This document shows, in pieces, positions 22,300-30,148 of a stretch of 64,000 bases of DNA. The stretch's first letter is position 1. Every line of letters begins with the position of its first letter. The position numbers and the translations under genes are program-made. Source of the DNA: Burkholderia gladioli (GTDB lineage: Bacteria > Pseudomonadota > Gammaproteobacteria > Burkholderiales > Burkholderiaceae); contig NZ_CP009323.1 of NCBI RefSeq assembly GCF_000959725.1, forward strand, positions 3,472,001 to 3,536,000, written 5' to 3'. The notes under the pieces were generated by a model. That model searched no databases, was not told where the DNA came from, and worked only from the letters and a program-made list of their open reading frames with translations.

Positions 22300-22935
22300 A
22301 TGAGCAATACGTTACGCAACCTCATGTCACGAGGTGGGTTGAGCTTTGCCCATCTCGCCCGCGGTTCTCGCGCATCCGACGATCGTCCGGAGGACGACGA
22401 CAGCGGCAAGGGCAAACGCGGCAAGCGCGCATCGGAAGACGATGACGACGAGCAGCAGGATCGCGAAGACGGCAACAGCAAGAGCGGCAAGCGCGCATCC
22501 ACCGACGACGATGAAGACGAAGACGAGGAGGACGACCAGCGCGATAGCGGCAAGGGCAAGCGCAGCAAGCGCGCGTCGGAAGACGATGACGACGAACGTG
22601 CAGACGAGGATGACGACGACGAGGAAGAGATGCGCGGCAATAGCGCAGCTGCTCGTGCGCGTCGCCGCGAGCGCGCACGTTGCGCAGCAATCTTTGCCAG
22701 TAAAGGTGCGGGTCGAAATCCGGTTCTCGCCTGCAAGTTGGCGTTCAATTCGTCCATGCCGCGCAGCGAGGCGATCGAGGTTCTCGACAGCGCGCCGGCA
22801 CCGGAAGGCAGTCGCGGCCGGCGGCAGAACCCGAACCTCGGCATCGATGGCGATCGCAGCATGAGTAGCGAGCAGTCGATCGCGGCCAGTTGGGACGTCG
22901 CGTTCCAGAAGGCCGGTGCAAAACGACGCCGCTAG
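22300..22935 (+). CDS. Scaffold-like head assembly protein with acidic repeats (211 aa)
   Basis: Residues of about 25-110 hold three repeats of a short Gly-Lys/Lys-Arg-Ala-Ser block followed by long runs of Asp and Glu. The C-terminal half (Arg-Ala-Arg-Cys-Ala-Ala-Ile-Phe to Met-Pro-Arg-Ser-Glu-Ala-Ile) looks like the C-terminal helical region of lambda gpC/Nu3-type scaffolds. This fits a core protein that is removed or cleaved during maturation. The nucleotide repeats make this region prone to expansion and contraction. Confidence 0.6.
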   Translation: MSNTLRNLMSRGGLSFAHLARGSRASDDRPEDDDSGKGKRGKRASEDDDDEQQDREDGNSKSGKRASTDDDEDEDEEDDQRDSGKGKRSKRASEDDDDERADEDDDDEEEMRGNSAAARARRRERARCAAIFASKGAGRNPVLACKLAFNSSMPRSEAIEVLDSAPAPEGSRGRRQNPNLGIDGDRSMSSEQSIAASWDVAFQKAGAKRRR

Positions 22936-22977
22936 GCAGCGGTAGCACGTTCCTCTCTCTAACTCTGGAATCCGATC

Positions 22978-23634
22978 ATGGCTCAGACACCTCTTCTCGA
23001 AAACCGGCACGACGGTGGCTTTCTCGTGTCCGAAGCGCGCGGCCACCGATCGCGCGATGCGATGACGTTCAGCGGTGCAGTGAAACATCTCCCAGGCGAA
23101 GTGGTTGCGAAAAAGGCGGCCGGCACCGCCGCCGCGGCTGCGAAGGCCGGCAATACGGGCAACGGCGTGTTCACGCTCGACGCCTCGACTCCGGTGTTGC
23201 CGAATGCACAGGCGGGCGTCTACGTCGTGCGCTGCACGATCGCCGCCGCGAACGGCGGCACGTTCCGGGTGTTCGATCCTACCGGCGATGTCATTGGCGA
23301 CGTCGTCGTCGGCCAGACGTTCTCCGACCAGATCAAGTTCGCGGTCGCAGACGGTGCAACGGACTTCGTCGTGGGTGACGAATTCGATGTCACGGTCTCG
23401 CTCCTCTCGGCGTCGCTGGTGCCGCTGAACCCGACCGCAACCGACGGTACGCAAATCGCGGCTGGCATCGGATTCGGTACATACGATGCCACCTTGGCAG
23501 ACGTGCCCGGGCTCGCAGTGGTTCGCGATGCCGAGGTGAACGGCGGTGAGCTGATCTGGCCGCCCGGCATCACGACAGCTCAGATGAACGCCGCAAAGGG
23601 GCAGCTCGCCGCACTCGGGATCATCACCCGCTAA
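22978..23634 (+). CDS. Head decoration protein, gpD-like (218 aa)
   Basis: The N-terminal Asn-Arg-His-Asp-Gly-Gly-Phe-Leu-Val-Ser-Glu-Ala and the end Trp-Pro-Pro-Gly-Ile-Thr are the usual features of the lambda gpD family. It is longer than gpD (110) by an inserted domain of about 100 residues (positions of about 45-150), rich in Ala, Gly, Thr and Val, which may be an extra surface domain on the capsid. It precedes the major capsid gene. Confidence 0.75.
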   Translation: MAQTPLLENRHDGGFLVSEARGHRSRDAMTFSGAVKHLPGEVVAKKAAGTAAAAAKAGNTGNGVFTLDASTPVLPNAQAGVYVVRCTIAAANGGTFRVFDPTGDVIGDVVVGQTFSDQIKFAVADGATDFVVGDEFDVTVSLLSASLVPLNPTATDGTQIAAGIGFGTYDATLADVPGLAVVRDAEVNGGELIWPPGITTAQMNAAKGQLAALGIITR

Positions 23635-23665
23635 CTCGACGCATTCAGTTTCGTCGCTTGTCAAT

Positions 23666-23692
23666 TGGCCGCGTTCGCGGCCATTATTATTT
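23666..23692 (+). terminator. Hairpin between decoration and capsid genes
   Basis: GGCCGCG (23667-23673) pairs with CGCGGCC (23676-23682) and is followed by ATTATTATTT. It may be a leaky terminator or RNA-stabilising hairpin that adjusts capsid expression. Confidence 0.5.
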
Positions 23693-23705
23693 CTGGAGCC
23701 AAATA

Positions 23706-24743
23706 ATGGCCAGTTTGAACGTGTTCCAACAGGATGCTTTCTCGACCATCCAGCTCACCGCGGCGGTCGACAAATATCCATACCAGCCGGTGGGGCTCGG
23801 CGATCTGGATATCTTCGAGGACGAGCCGATCCGCAATACCGTGTTGGCTGTCGAACAGCGTCAAGGGCAATTGATTCTGATTCCGACGACGCCGCGCGGT
23901 GCGGAAGGCACGCAGCGTGTCACGGAGACTCGCGCGGCGCGATACTTCAAAGTGCCGCGGCTGATGCACGACGACACGATCTACGCGAACGAAATTCAGG
24001 ACATCCGCGCCTTTGGTACGGAATCCGAGCTCATGCAACTCCAGGCCGAACTCGCGCGCCGGGTCAGCGGCCCGACAGGCATTCTGCGAAACATCGAGTA
24101 CACGTGGGAATTCCACCGGGTCGGCGCGGTGCAAGGGCTGCTCCTCGACGCGTCGGGGTCGGTGATCTACAACTTCTTCGACGAATTCGGCATCACGCCC
24201 GCGCAGGAAGTTCCTTTCAACCTTGCCGCGGGCACGCCCAATAGCATCCGGCCGATTTGCAATACCATCCGCCGCGCAATGATGCGCAAGGCCCAGGGCG
24301 CGTGGCTGCCGACGACCCGGATCTACGCAATGTGCGGCGACCAGTTCTACGACGATTTCGTCAACCATCCCGACGTGATCCGGACGTTCTTGAACTGGTC
24401 GGCGGCCGCGGATCTGCGCGACGATAGCCAGGGTGCAGCGTTCGACACTTTCAAGTTCGCCGGCATCTACTGGATGAACTATCGCGGGTCGGACGACAAC
24501 ACCAGCATCAAAATTCCGGACGACAAGGTCAAGTTCTTCCCGGTCGGTGCGCCCGGTGTATTCCGCCGCGCACTGGCGCCCGGCGAGTCGTTCGAGTGGG
24601 TCAATACCCCGGGCAAACCGATGTACATGATTCCGATCATGGATCGCGACCGCAATGCGTGGTGGAAGGTCGAGGGCTACTCGTATCCCCTTCACATCTG
24701 CACCCGCCCCGAAATGCTGCAAAGCGGGCGCCTGGAAGCCTGA
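23706..24743 (+). CDS. Major capsid protein, lambda gpE family (345 aa)
   Basis: Length matches gpE (341). It has the family features: Asp-Ile-Phe-Glu-Asp-Glu-Pro-Ile-Arg near 35-43, Arg-Tyr-Phe-Lys-Val-Pro-Arg-Leu near 85, and the end with Met-Asp-Arg-Asp-Arg-Asn-Ala-Trp-Trp. Forms the icosahedral shell. TCTGGAG precedes the ATG, and a stem-loop sits just upstream. Confidence 0.9.
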   Translation: MASLNVFQQDAFSTIQLTAAVDKYPYQPVGLGDLDIFEDEPIRNTVLAVEQRQGQLILIPTTPRGAEGTQRVTETRAARYFKVPRLMHDDTIYANEIQDIRAFGTESELMQLQAELARRVSGPTGILRNIEYTWEFHRVGAVQGLLLDASGSVIYNFFDEFGITPAQEVPFNLAAGTPNSIRPICNTIRRAMMRKAQGAWLPTTRIYAMCGDQFYDDFVNHPDVIRTFLNWSAAADLRDDSQGAAFDTFKFAGIYWMNYRGSDDNTSIKIPDDKVKFFPVGAPGVFRRALAPGESFEWVNTPGKPMYMIPIMDRDRNAWWKVEGYSYPLHICTRPEMLQSGRLEA

Positions 24744-24744
24744 C

Positions 24745-25062
24745 GTGATCGACTTCGACGGAACGCTGAACGCCGCGATCAGTGCGGCGCTCGGCGATCA
24801 GGTTCCAATCATCTATCTCCCGCAGTCGGGCACCAGCGTGCCGGTGCTCGGCATCTTCACTCTCATCACCGATCACACGTTCGGGGAGGACGGTACGGCG
24901 GACGCCAACATCACTGTCGCGACGCTCGGCCTGCAGGTCTCTCAACTCCCGTCGGCACCACAGCAAAGCGACAGGGCACAGGTGGGCGCGGTTACCTACG
25001 TGGTGAAGGACGTTGCGCACGATGGTCTCGAATGGGCCTATCTCGATCTAGGTCTGATATGA
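24745..25062 (+). CDS. Head-tail connector, gpFII-like (105 aa)
   Basis: Length, location right after the capsid gene and the beta-rich layout (Val-Pro-Val-Leu-Gly-Ile-Phe, Asp-Gly-Leu-Glu-Trp-Ala-Tyr-Leu) fit the small FII-type connectors. The GTG start lies one base after the capsid stop. The sequence itself is weakly diagnostic. Four-base overlap with the next gene. Confidence 0.5.
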   Translation: MIDFDGTLNAAISAALGDQVPIIYLPQSGTSVPVLGIFTLITDHTFGEDGTADANITVATLGLQVSQLPSAPQQSDRAQVGAVTYVVKDVAHDGLEWAYLDLGLI

Positions 25063-25622
25063 CAACTTCCCGCGATCTGCGCGAGCTGGCGGTAAGCGGG
25101 CTGCTCGCCGACGGCGCTACATCTGCCGGCTCGAACGTCTTTTCACCCCGTACATGGGCGACCTGGGACAACACCTATCCGGTACTGCTCGTGCAGACGC
25201 CGAACGAGAGCGGGCAGGGTTGGGGGGCGAACGGCGCGCCGGCCTTCACGGTGACGACGAGCCTTCGTGTTACGGCGCGCGCGCAGTCAGCGGCAAAAAC
25301 CGACGATGCGGCTGCGGCTGATGTCGAGGAACAACTCGAGGTGCTTCGGGAGCAGATCAAGAAGGCACTGATCAACTTCCCGCCGATCATGACTTTGATC
25401 CAGCAGTACCCGTCTTTCCGTTCGACCATCAACGTGTCCCGAGAGGGGCAATCGCCCATCGGCGAACTCGTGTTCGATCTGGATCTCGAGTTCGTGCAGG
25501 ACGCGTGCCAATTCTACCCATCAGCGTCTACGCCGCTCGAGGGCATTGACGTGACGGTGGCCATGCCGGATGGCACGGTCGCCCCAGCGTTCTCAATCCC
25601 GTTTCAACAACCCATTTCGTAG
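25059..25622 (+). CDS. Tail completion/minor tail protein (187 aa)
   Basis: Placed between the connector and the tail sheath module. Has the Tyr-Pro-Val-Leu-Leu-Val-Gln-Thr-Pro segment and the Gln-Phe-Tyr-Pro end seen in phage tail completion proteins of the gpU/Gp37-like type. Four-base overlap with the gene before. Probably caps the tail end or joins it to the head. Confidence 0.5.
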   Translation: MTTSRDLRELAVSGLLADGATSAGSNVFSPRTWATWDNTYPVLLVQTPNESGQGWGANGAPAFTVTTSLRVTARAQSAAKTDDAAAADVEEQLEVLREQIKKALINFPPIMTLIQQYPSFRSTINVSREGQSPIGELVFDLDLEFVQDACQFYPSASTPLEGIDVTVAMPDGTVAPAFSIPFQQPIS

Positions 25623-25631
25623 GAGCGCCGC

Positions 25632-25832
25632 ATGCGCGTGAAACCTGCCCCGGGTCTGCAAGTGCGCGACCCCTTCACGAAGAAGCTGCTGTCCGCCGAT
25701 GGCATCGAGGTGCCCGACGACAGCCCGGTTTGGAACCGGATCCTCAACGACGGCGACGTCGTGCGCGTGGAGCAGCCCGCAGCGGCCGCGCCGGCGCCGG
25801 CCCGCGCCGTAACCGGAGACGACAAGGCATGA
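25632..25832 (+). CDS. DUF2635 protein (Mu gp38-like, 66 aa)
   Basis: The start (Met-Arg-Val-Lys-Pro-Ala-Pro-Gly-Leu-Gln-Val-Arg-Asp-Pro) is typical of DUF2635, which precedes the sheath gene in Mu-like tails. AGGAG before the ATG; four-base overlap with the sheath gene. First gene of the Mu-type tail module, which marks the junction from lambda-type to Mu-type genes. Confidence 0.8.
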   Translation: MRVKPAPGLQVRDPFTKKLLSADGIEVPDDSPVWNRILNDGDVVRVEQPAAAAPAPARAVTGDDKA

Positions 25833-27313
25833 GCACCATCCCGTTCAATGTCATCCCGCAGAACTATCGGCTGCCGGGTGCCGTCTTCGAGCTCGACAAC
25901 TCGCAGGCGAACACTGGTGCGAGCACGCAACGCGCGCTCGTCATCGGCCAGATCACCGCGGCCGGCACCGCGACGCCGAATGTGCCCATCATCTGTGGCA
26001 GCATCGGCGACGCGCAGGCGGCCGGCGGCCCGAACTCCATGCTGGCGAACATGGTCGCCAAATACCGCCTGAACGATTCGTTCGGCGAGGTGTGGATGCT
26101 GCCGGTCTCCGACGCCGCGGGGGCCACCGCGGCCACCGGCTCGATCACGTTCACGGCATCGCCATCGGTGAACGGCACGCTGTCGCTCTATGTCGGAGAC
26201 CAGCTCGTGACGGTTCCCGTTTCGGCCGGCGATACGGTCGCGACCCTCGCCACCGAGGTGGCGGCGGCCATCAATGCCGTGGCTGGCATCCCGGTTACCG
26301 CTTCGGCCGCCGCTGGTGTCGTTACCGTCACTGCCGTGAACAAGGGTGCGTGCGGCAATGAGATCGCGCTCCAGTTCAACTACCGCGGCACGGTCGCCGG
26401 CGAGGTGCTCCCGGCCGGCCTGGCATACACGATCGCGGCGATGACGGGCGGCGCGACGAATCCGTCGCTGACGACGGCCTTGGCGAACCTCGGCATGACA
26501 TCGTTCGACTTCATCGCGAACCCTTACAACGACGTCACGTCGCTGGACGCTGTGAAGGCGCTGCTGAACGACCAGACTGGCCGCTGGAGCTACCAGGAGC
26601 AGATCTACGGCCATTCGTTCGGCGGTTTCTCGGGAACGTTCGGCGCGTCGACGACGCTCGGCCTGACGCGAAACAATCAGCACGAGACGTTGCTCCCTGC
26701 TGACAGCAGCCCGTCGCCGAGCTGGCTCTGGGCGGCGGCGCTGGCTGGCCAGGCGGCTGTGAGCGTGCGAGCCGATCCCGGTGTCCCGCTGCAGTCGCTG
26801 CCCCTGAACGGCATTCTGCCGCCGCCAGTGCCGAAGCGTTGGCAACCGTCCCTGCGCAATACGCTGCTATTCGACGGCATGTCGACATTCACGGTGGCCG
26901 ACGACGGCACCGTGATGACCGAGAACATCGTCACGACCTACCAGAAGAACGCGCAGGGCGTTGCGGACGACAGCTATCTGGAAGTCGAGACGATGTACCA
27001 GTTGATGCTGGAGATCCGAACAATGCAAGCGATGCTCTCGTCGAAGTATGCCCGGAGCAAGCTGGCCGACGATGGATCGCGGCCGCCGGCGGGCTCGAAC
27101 CTCGTCACGCCGAGCACGATCAAGGCGGACATCATCGCCCTTTACAACGAGCGCGTTGACGCCGGATTCGTGCAGGGCAAGGCAGCATTCGCGGCAGCGC
27201 TCGTGGTGCAGAAAAACACGGTCAACCCGAACACGGTCGACATTCTCTGGCCCGGCACGCCGGTCAACCAGATGCGGACGTTCCGGACGCTGGTGCAGTT
27301 CCGACTGCAGTAA
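25829..27313 (+). CDS. Contractile tail sheath, Mu gpL type (494 aa)
   Basis: The N-terminal Ile-Pro-Phe-Asn-Val-Ile-Pro-Gln-Asn-Tyr-Arg-Leu-Pro-Gly and the C-terminal part (Ala-Lys-Tyr-Ala-Arg-Ser-Lys-Leu-Ala-Asp-Asp) are those of Mu-type sheath proteins. Contraction drives the tube through the host envelope. Length matches Mu gpL (495). Confidence 0.9.
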   Translation: MSTIPFNVIPQNYRLPGAVFELDNSQANTGASTQRALVIGQITAAGTATPNVPIICGSIGDAQAAGGPNSMLANMVAKYRLNDSFGEVWMLPVSDAAGATAATGSITFTASPSVNGTLSLYVGDQLVTVPVSAGDTVATLATEVAAAINAVAGIPVTASAAAGVVTVTAVNKGACGNEIALQFNYRGTVAGEVLPAGLAYTIAAMTGGATNPSLTTALANLGMTSFDFIANPYNDVTSLDAVKALLNDQTGRWSYQEQIYGHSFGGFSGTFGASTTLGLTRNNQHETLLPADSSPSPSWLWAAALAGQAAVSVRADPGVPLQSLPLNGILPPPVPKRWQPSLRNTLLFDGMSTFTVADDGTVMTENIVTTYQKNAQGVADDSYLEVETMYQLMLEIRTMQAMLSSKYARSKLADDGSRPPAGSNLVTPSTIKADIIALYNERVDAGFVQGKAAFAAALVVQKNTVNPNTVDILWPGTPVNQMRTFRTLVQFRLQ

Positions 27314-27334
27314 CGCTGCCCGCAGCGCAGAGAC

Positions 27335-27361
27335 GGCCACCCCTCGGGGCGGCCTTTCCAT
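27335..27361 (+). terminator. Hairpin after sheath gene
   Basis: GGCC-A-CCCC pairs with GGGG-C-GGCC (27335-27354) and is followed by TTTCCATTTT. A terminator-like hairpin inside the late operon. Confidence 0.55.
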
Positions 27362-27376
27362 TTTCAGGAGAAACAC

Positions 27377-27748
27377 ATGTCGGGTAGCCAAGTGCTCGCC
27401 GGGATCACCAACGCGAAGATCGACGGCGTGACGTACCAGCTCGAAGGCAAGGCGCGCTACAGCGTAGCGAAGGTCAAGCGCGACTCGCTGATCGGCCAAG
27501 ATGGCTTTCATGGCTTCAAAGAGATGCCGCGCGCTGGCTCGATCAAGATGTCGCTGCGCGATTCGGGCGGCCTGTCGATCGCTGACTTCAACGCGATGCG
27601 TAACTCCACCGTCGTGCTCGAGCTGGCAAACGGCAAGATCGTCACCGGCCGCAACATGGGGACCGTCGAGGCCGAAGAAGTCGACACCGAGGAAGCTACG
27701 TTCGAAGTGTCGTTCGAAGGCCCGGAAGTCACCGAGCAAACCGCGTAA
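27377..27748 (+). CDS. Tail tube protein, Mu gpM type (123 aa)
   Basis: Small beta-rich protein with Val-Leu-Ala-Gly-Ile-Thr, Gly-Lys-Ala-Arg-Tyr-Ser-Val and Val-Ser-Phe-Glu-Gly segments as in Mu-type tubes. Directly after the sheath, as in Mu. CAGGAG upstream. Forms the inner tube. Confidence 0.85.
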   Translation: MSGSQVLAGITNAKIDGVTYQLEGKARYSVAKVKRDSLIGQDGFHGFKEMPRAGSIKMSLRDSGGLSIADFNAMRNSTVVLELANGKIVTGRNMGTVEAEEVDTEEATFEVSFEGPEVTEQTA

Positions 27749-27758
27749 CGAGGAAGTC

Positions 27759-28097
27759 ATGACGGAAGAAACCAAACAGCGCAAGCGGCCGCCGGTCAGC
27801 ATCGAAATCCCGCTCTCGGAGAACATCACAATCAAGGGCGGCAAGGATGGCGACGAGGTGCACACGGAGCTGAATTTGCGGCAGCCGAACCTGCGCCAGA
27901 TTCGCTCGTTCATCAAGCTTGCCACGACGAAGGATGCGCTCGAGGCAATGCAGTCGCTGATCAGCGAGCAGTCCGGTATCCCGATGAAGGGACTCGACAA
28001 CCTCGCCGCAACCGATTTCTACAAGGCGCAGGAGTATCTGCTGTTCTTCCTGACGCCGCAGGAACCGGATGAGGATGACCCCGAGGGAAACTCGTAG
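27759..28097 (+). CDS. Tail assembly chaperone, short form (112 aa)
   Basis: Mu gp41/lambda gpG-type chaperone, placed between tube and tape measure. The end is acidic (Glu-Pro-Asp-Glu-Asp-Asp-Pro-Glu-Gly-Asn-Ser). Just before the stop lies a classic slippery heptamer G-GGA-AAC (28085-28091), so a fraction of ribosomes should shift -1 and make the long form with the frame 28091-28249. Confidence 0.82.
   Translation: MTEETKQRKRPPVSIEIPLSENITIKGGKDGDEVHTELNLRQPNLRQIRSFIKLATTKDALEAMQSLISEQSGIPMKGLDNLAATDFYKAQEYLLFFLTPQEPDEDDPEGNS
28085..28091 (+). promoter_or_regulatory. -1 frameshift slippery site GGGAAAC
   Basis: Read in frame as G-GGA-AAC, four bases before the zero-frame TAG (28095-28097). 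After slipping, translation continues for 52 codons in the -1 frame. Confidence 0.8.
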
Positions 28098-28249
28098 GGC
28101 TCCCTGTCGACTGGGAGCACCAGGTCAAGGTAGTCGAACGGTGGTGGCGCTGGCAGCCGAGCGAGACGATGGCGCTTACGTGGAGCGAGGTGTGTGAGTA
28201 CGCGTACCACGCTGCAATGATGCTGAAGAAGGAAAAGGGCGATGTCTGA
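28091..28249 (+). CDS. Tail assembly chaperone, -1 frame extension (52 aa)
   Basis: No start codon suits this frame; it is open from the slippery site to TGA at 28247. It is rich in Trp and Glu (Val-Asp-Trp-Glu-His, Trp-Trp-Arg-Trp-Gln-Pro) and helical at the end, as the T or gp42 parts of tail chaperones are. The fusion would have 163 residues. The tape measure ATG (28242) lies inside its last codons. Confidence 0.78.
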   Translation, partial: LVGLPVDWEHQVKVVERWWRWQPSETMALTWSEVCEYAYHAAMMLKKEKGDV

Positions 28250-30134
28250 AGATTTCGTTATCAGGATCCGGGCAGACGACGCCGCCACTGCGACGATCAA
28301 GAAGATCCAGGATGCGCTCGGCAAGGTGACGGCGCCCGTCGACAAGGCGCAGAAGCGGTTTGCGAACATCGGTGCCGTCGGCCAGCGCAGCGTCGAGAAA
28401 CTGACGAAGGGGCTCAACTCGGCGGCGCGCGCGGCCCACACGCTCGTCGACAAGGTGGTCGAACTCGTGCCCGGCCTCGCCGCGATCGGCGCCGCCGGCA
28501 CGGTTGCCGGCATCGTCGGGCTGACGTCGCGATTCGGCGCCTTCGGTTTCTCGCTGAACAAGACGTCGAAGTTGATCGGCATGAATGCCCAGGACCTCGC
28601 TGCCTGGCACGTTGCTGCGAAGCGCGCCGGCGTGTCGGCGGGCGAGTTCGATTCCGCAATCACGTCCTCGCAGGATGCTATCCGGGCGGCAGCAAACGGC
28701 GCAAATCCGGCTGCTCTGGTGCTGATGCAAAAGATGGGCGTGCAGATCCAGCGCAACAAGGACGGCTCGGTCGATTATTACAGCACGCAGATGCGCCTCA
28801 TGCGTGCCATCGCGGGCCAGCGCAGCGCTGTGACGCAGCGGGCGGCCGCCGATGCTGTCGGCATGGGCGGCCTGCTACCGATGCTGCAGCAAGGTACCTA
28901 TGGCGCAGACCGGTCGCGCGCCGTGTTGAAGGGACTTGTTCCGACCGCCGAGGAGCTGACGCGCGCGACCCGCTTCAAGGAAGACATCAACGACCTCGAG
29001 GACTCCGTATCCGGGCTCGGGAACAGCATCGGCGCTCGCCTGGTCCCGATCCTCGATCCCGTAGTCAACGCCTTTGCGGCGTGGCTTGACAAGAACCGAT
29101 CGGACATCGCGGACAAGCTTGCCGAGGCGGTCCAGAAGTTCGTTACGTGGCTGTCGAAAATCGACTGGAACGACGTGTCGAAGAAGGCGAAAGAGGTCTG
29201 GGACAACATCGGCGGTCTGAAAACGGTGCTGATCGCGATCGCTGGCATCAACCTGGTGACTCCGATCGCCGCGGTCGTCAGTCTGATCACGAATCTCGCT
29301 ACGCTCACCACGGCGACGATTCCGGCTGCCGTCACGGCGCTCGGGACGTTGGGCGCTGCCGGCGTCGCGGCCTGGGCCGCGCTGAAGGTCGCCAAGATCG
29401 TCGGGCTGCCAGACGTCAACCAGAATGAGGGCGTGAACGACGTCCGCAACGGAGACTGGTTGATGGCGTCGATGCATCTGGCTGCCGGCGACTTCGCGCG
29501 CGCCATGGCTGCTCGGATGCAGGGGAAGTCGAACGAGGAAATTGCGACCTGGCTTGCCGCTGGCGAAAACCCATCCGACAACGCCAACAAGCGCCTGCCC
29601 CTGGGCATCCGCAGCAACAATCCGCTCAACATTCTGCATGACGGAAATGAGCGTACATATACCTCGCCCGAGGAAGGCATCACGGCCGCTGTTCGGAATC
29701 TCCAGCGTAATTACCGAGGCCTGACGCTGACCGGCGTTATGGACAAGTGGACCGGCGGAGCGCGGACGGGCAACACGCCTCAGCAGATGGCGAACTACGT
29801 GGGCCTGCTATCGAACGCGACCGGCCTTGGAGCGAATGACGTTCCCGACCTCAGCGACTCGTCGGTCGTCGCGAAGCTGATCAAGGGCGGAATCCGCGCC
29901 GAGAACGGCATGCAGCCCTATACCGATGCGCAGATAGCCGGCGCGGTGGGTGCTGGAATGGCCGGGGCGCCCGCAGGCGTGCCCGGTGCTGCTGGCAATC
30001 CTGCCGCGCAAAACCAGACGGTAAAAATATCCGTCGATATGAAGGGCGTGCCGCAAGGCGCGCGCGCAGAAGCGAAAGCGGATGACGGTAGCTATCTGCC
30101 GACCCGGGTGGAGTACCGGCTCGACGGCATCTAA
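28242..30134 (+). CDS. Tape measure protein with lysozyme-like domain (630 aa)
   Basis: Sets tail length and leads DNA ejection. N-terminal half is helical with a hydrophobic stretch near 80-115; a second hydrophobic region is near 325-395. Residues of about 450-575 (Gly-Ile-Arg-Ser-Asn-Asn-Pro-Leu-Asn, ... Glu-Glu-Gly-Ile, ... Lys-Trp-Thr, ... Asn-Tyr-Val-Gly) match the P5/lysozyme-like muralytic domain found in virion proteins, so the tail probably cuts peptidoglycan on entry. The C-terminus is Pro-Thr-Arg-Val-Glu-Tyr-Arg-Leu-Asp-Gly-Ile, nearly identical to the end of the prophage lipoprotein at 687-1640. Confidence 0.82.
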   Translation: MSEDFVIRIRADDAATATIKKIQDALGKVTAPVDKAQKRFANIGAVGQRSVEKLTKGLNSAARAAHTLVDKVVELVPGLAAIGAAGTVAGIVGLTSRFGAFGFSLNKTSKLIGMNAQDLAAWHVAAKRAGVSAGEFDSAITSSQDAIRAAANGANPAALVLMQKMGVQIQRNKDGSVDYYSTQMRLMRAIAGQRSAVTQRAAADAVGMGGLLPMLQQGTYGADRSRAVLKGLVPTAEELTRATRFKEDINDLEDSVSGLGNSIGARLVPILDPVVNAFAAWLDKNRSDIADKLAEAVQKFVTWLSKIDWNDVSKKAKEVWDNIGGLKTVLIAIAGINLVTPIAAVVSLITNLATLTTATIPAAVTALGTLGAAGVAAWAALKVAKIVGLPDVNQNEGVNDVRNGDWLMASMHLAAGDFARAMAARMQGKSNEEIATWLAAGENPSDNANKRLPLGIRSNNPLNILHDGNERTYTSPEEGITAAVRNLQRNYRGLTLTGVMDKWTGGARTGNTPQQMANYVGLLSNATGLGANDVPDLSDSSVVAKLIKGGIRAENGMQPYTDAQIAGAVGAGMAGAPAGVPGAAGNPAAQNQTVKISVDMKGVPQGARAEAKADDGSYLPTRVEYRLDGI

Positions 30135-30148
30135 AGGAAGAGGGTTCA

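Noticed and set aside
22327..23664. Minus-strand frame of 445 codons over scaffold and decoration genes
   Set aside because: Codon mirror of two well-supported genes; poly-Val/Ala runs come from antisense of Asp/Glu codons.
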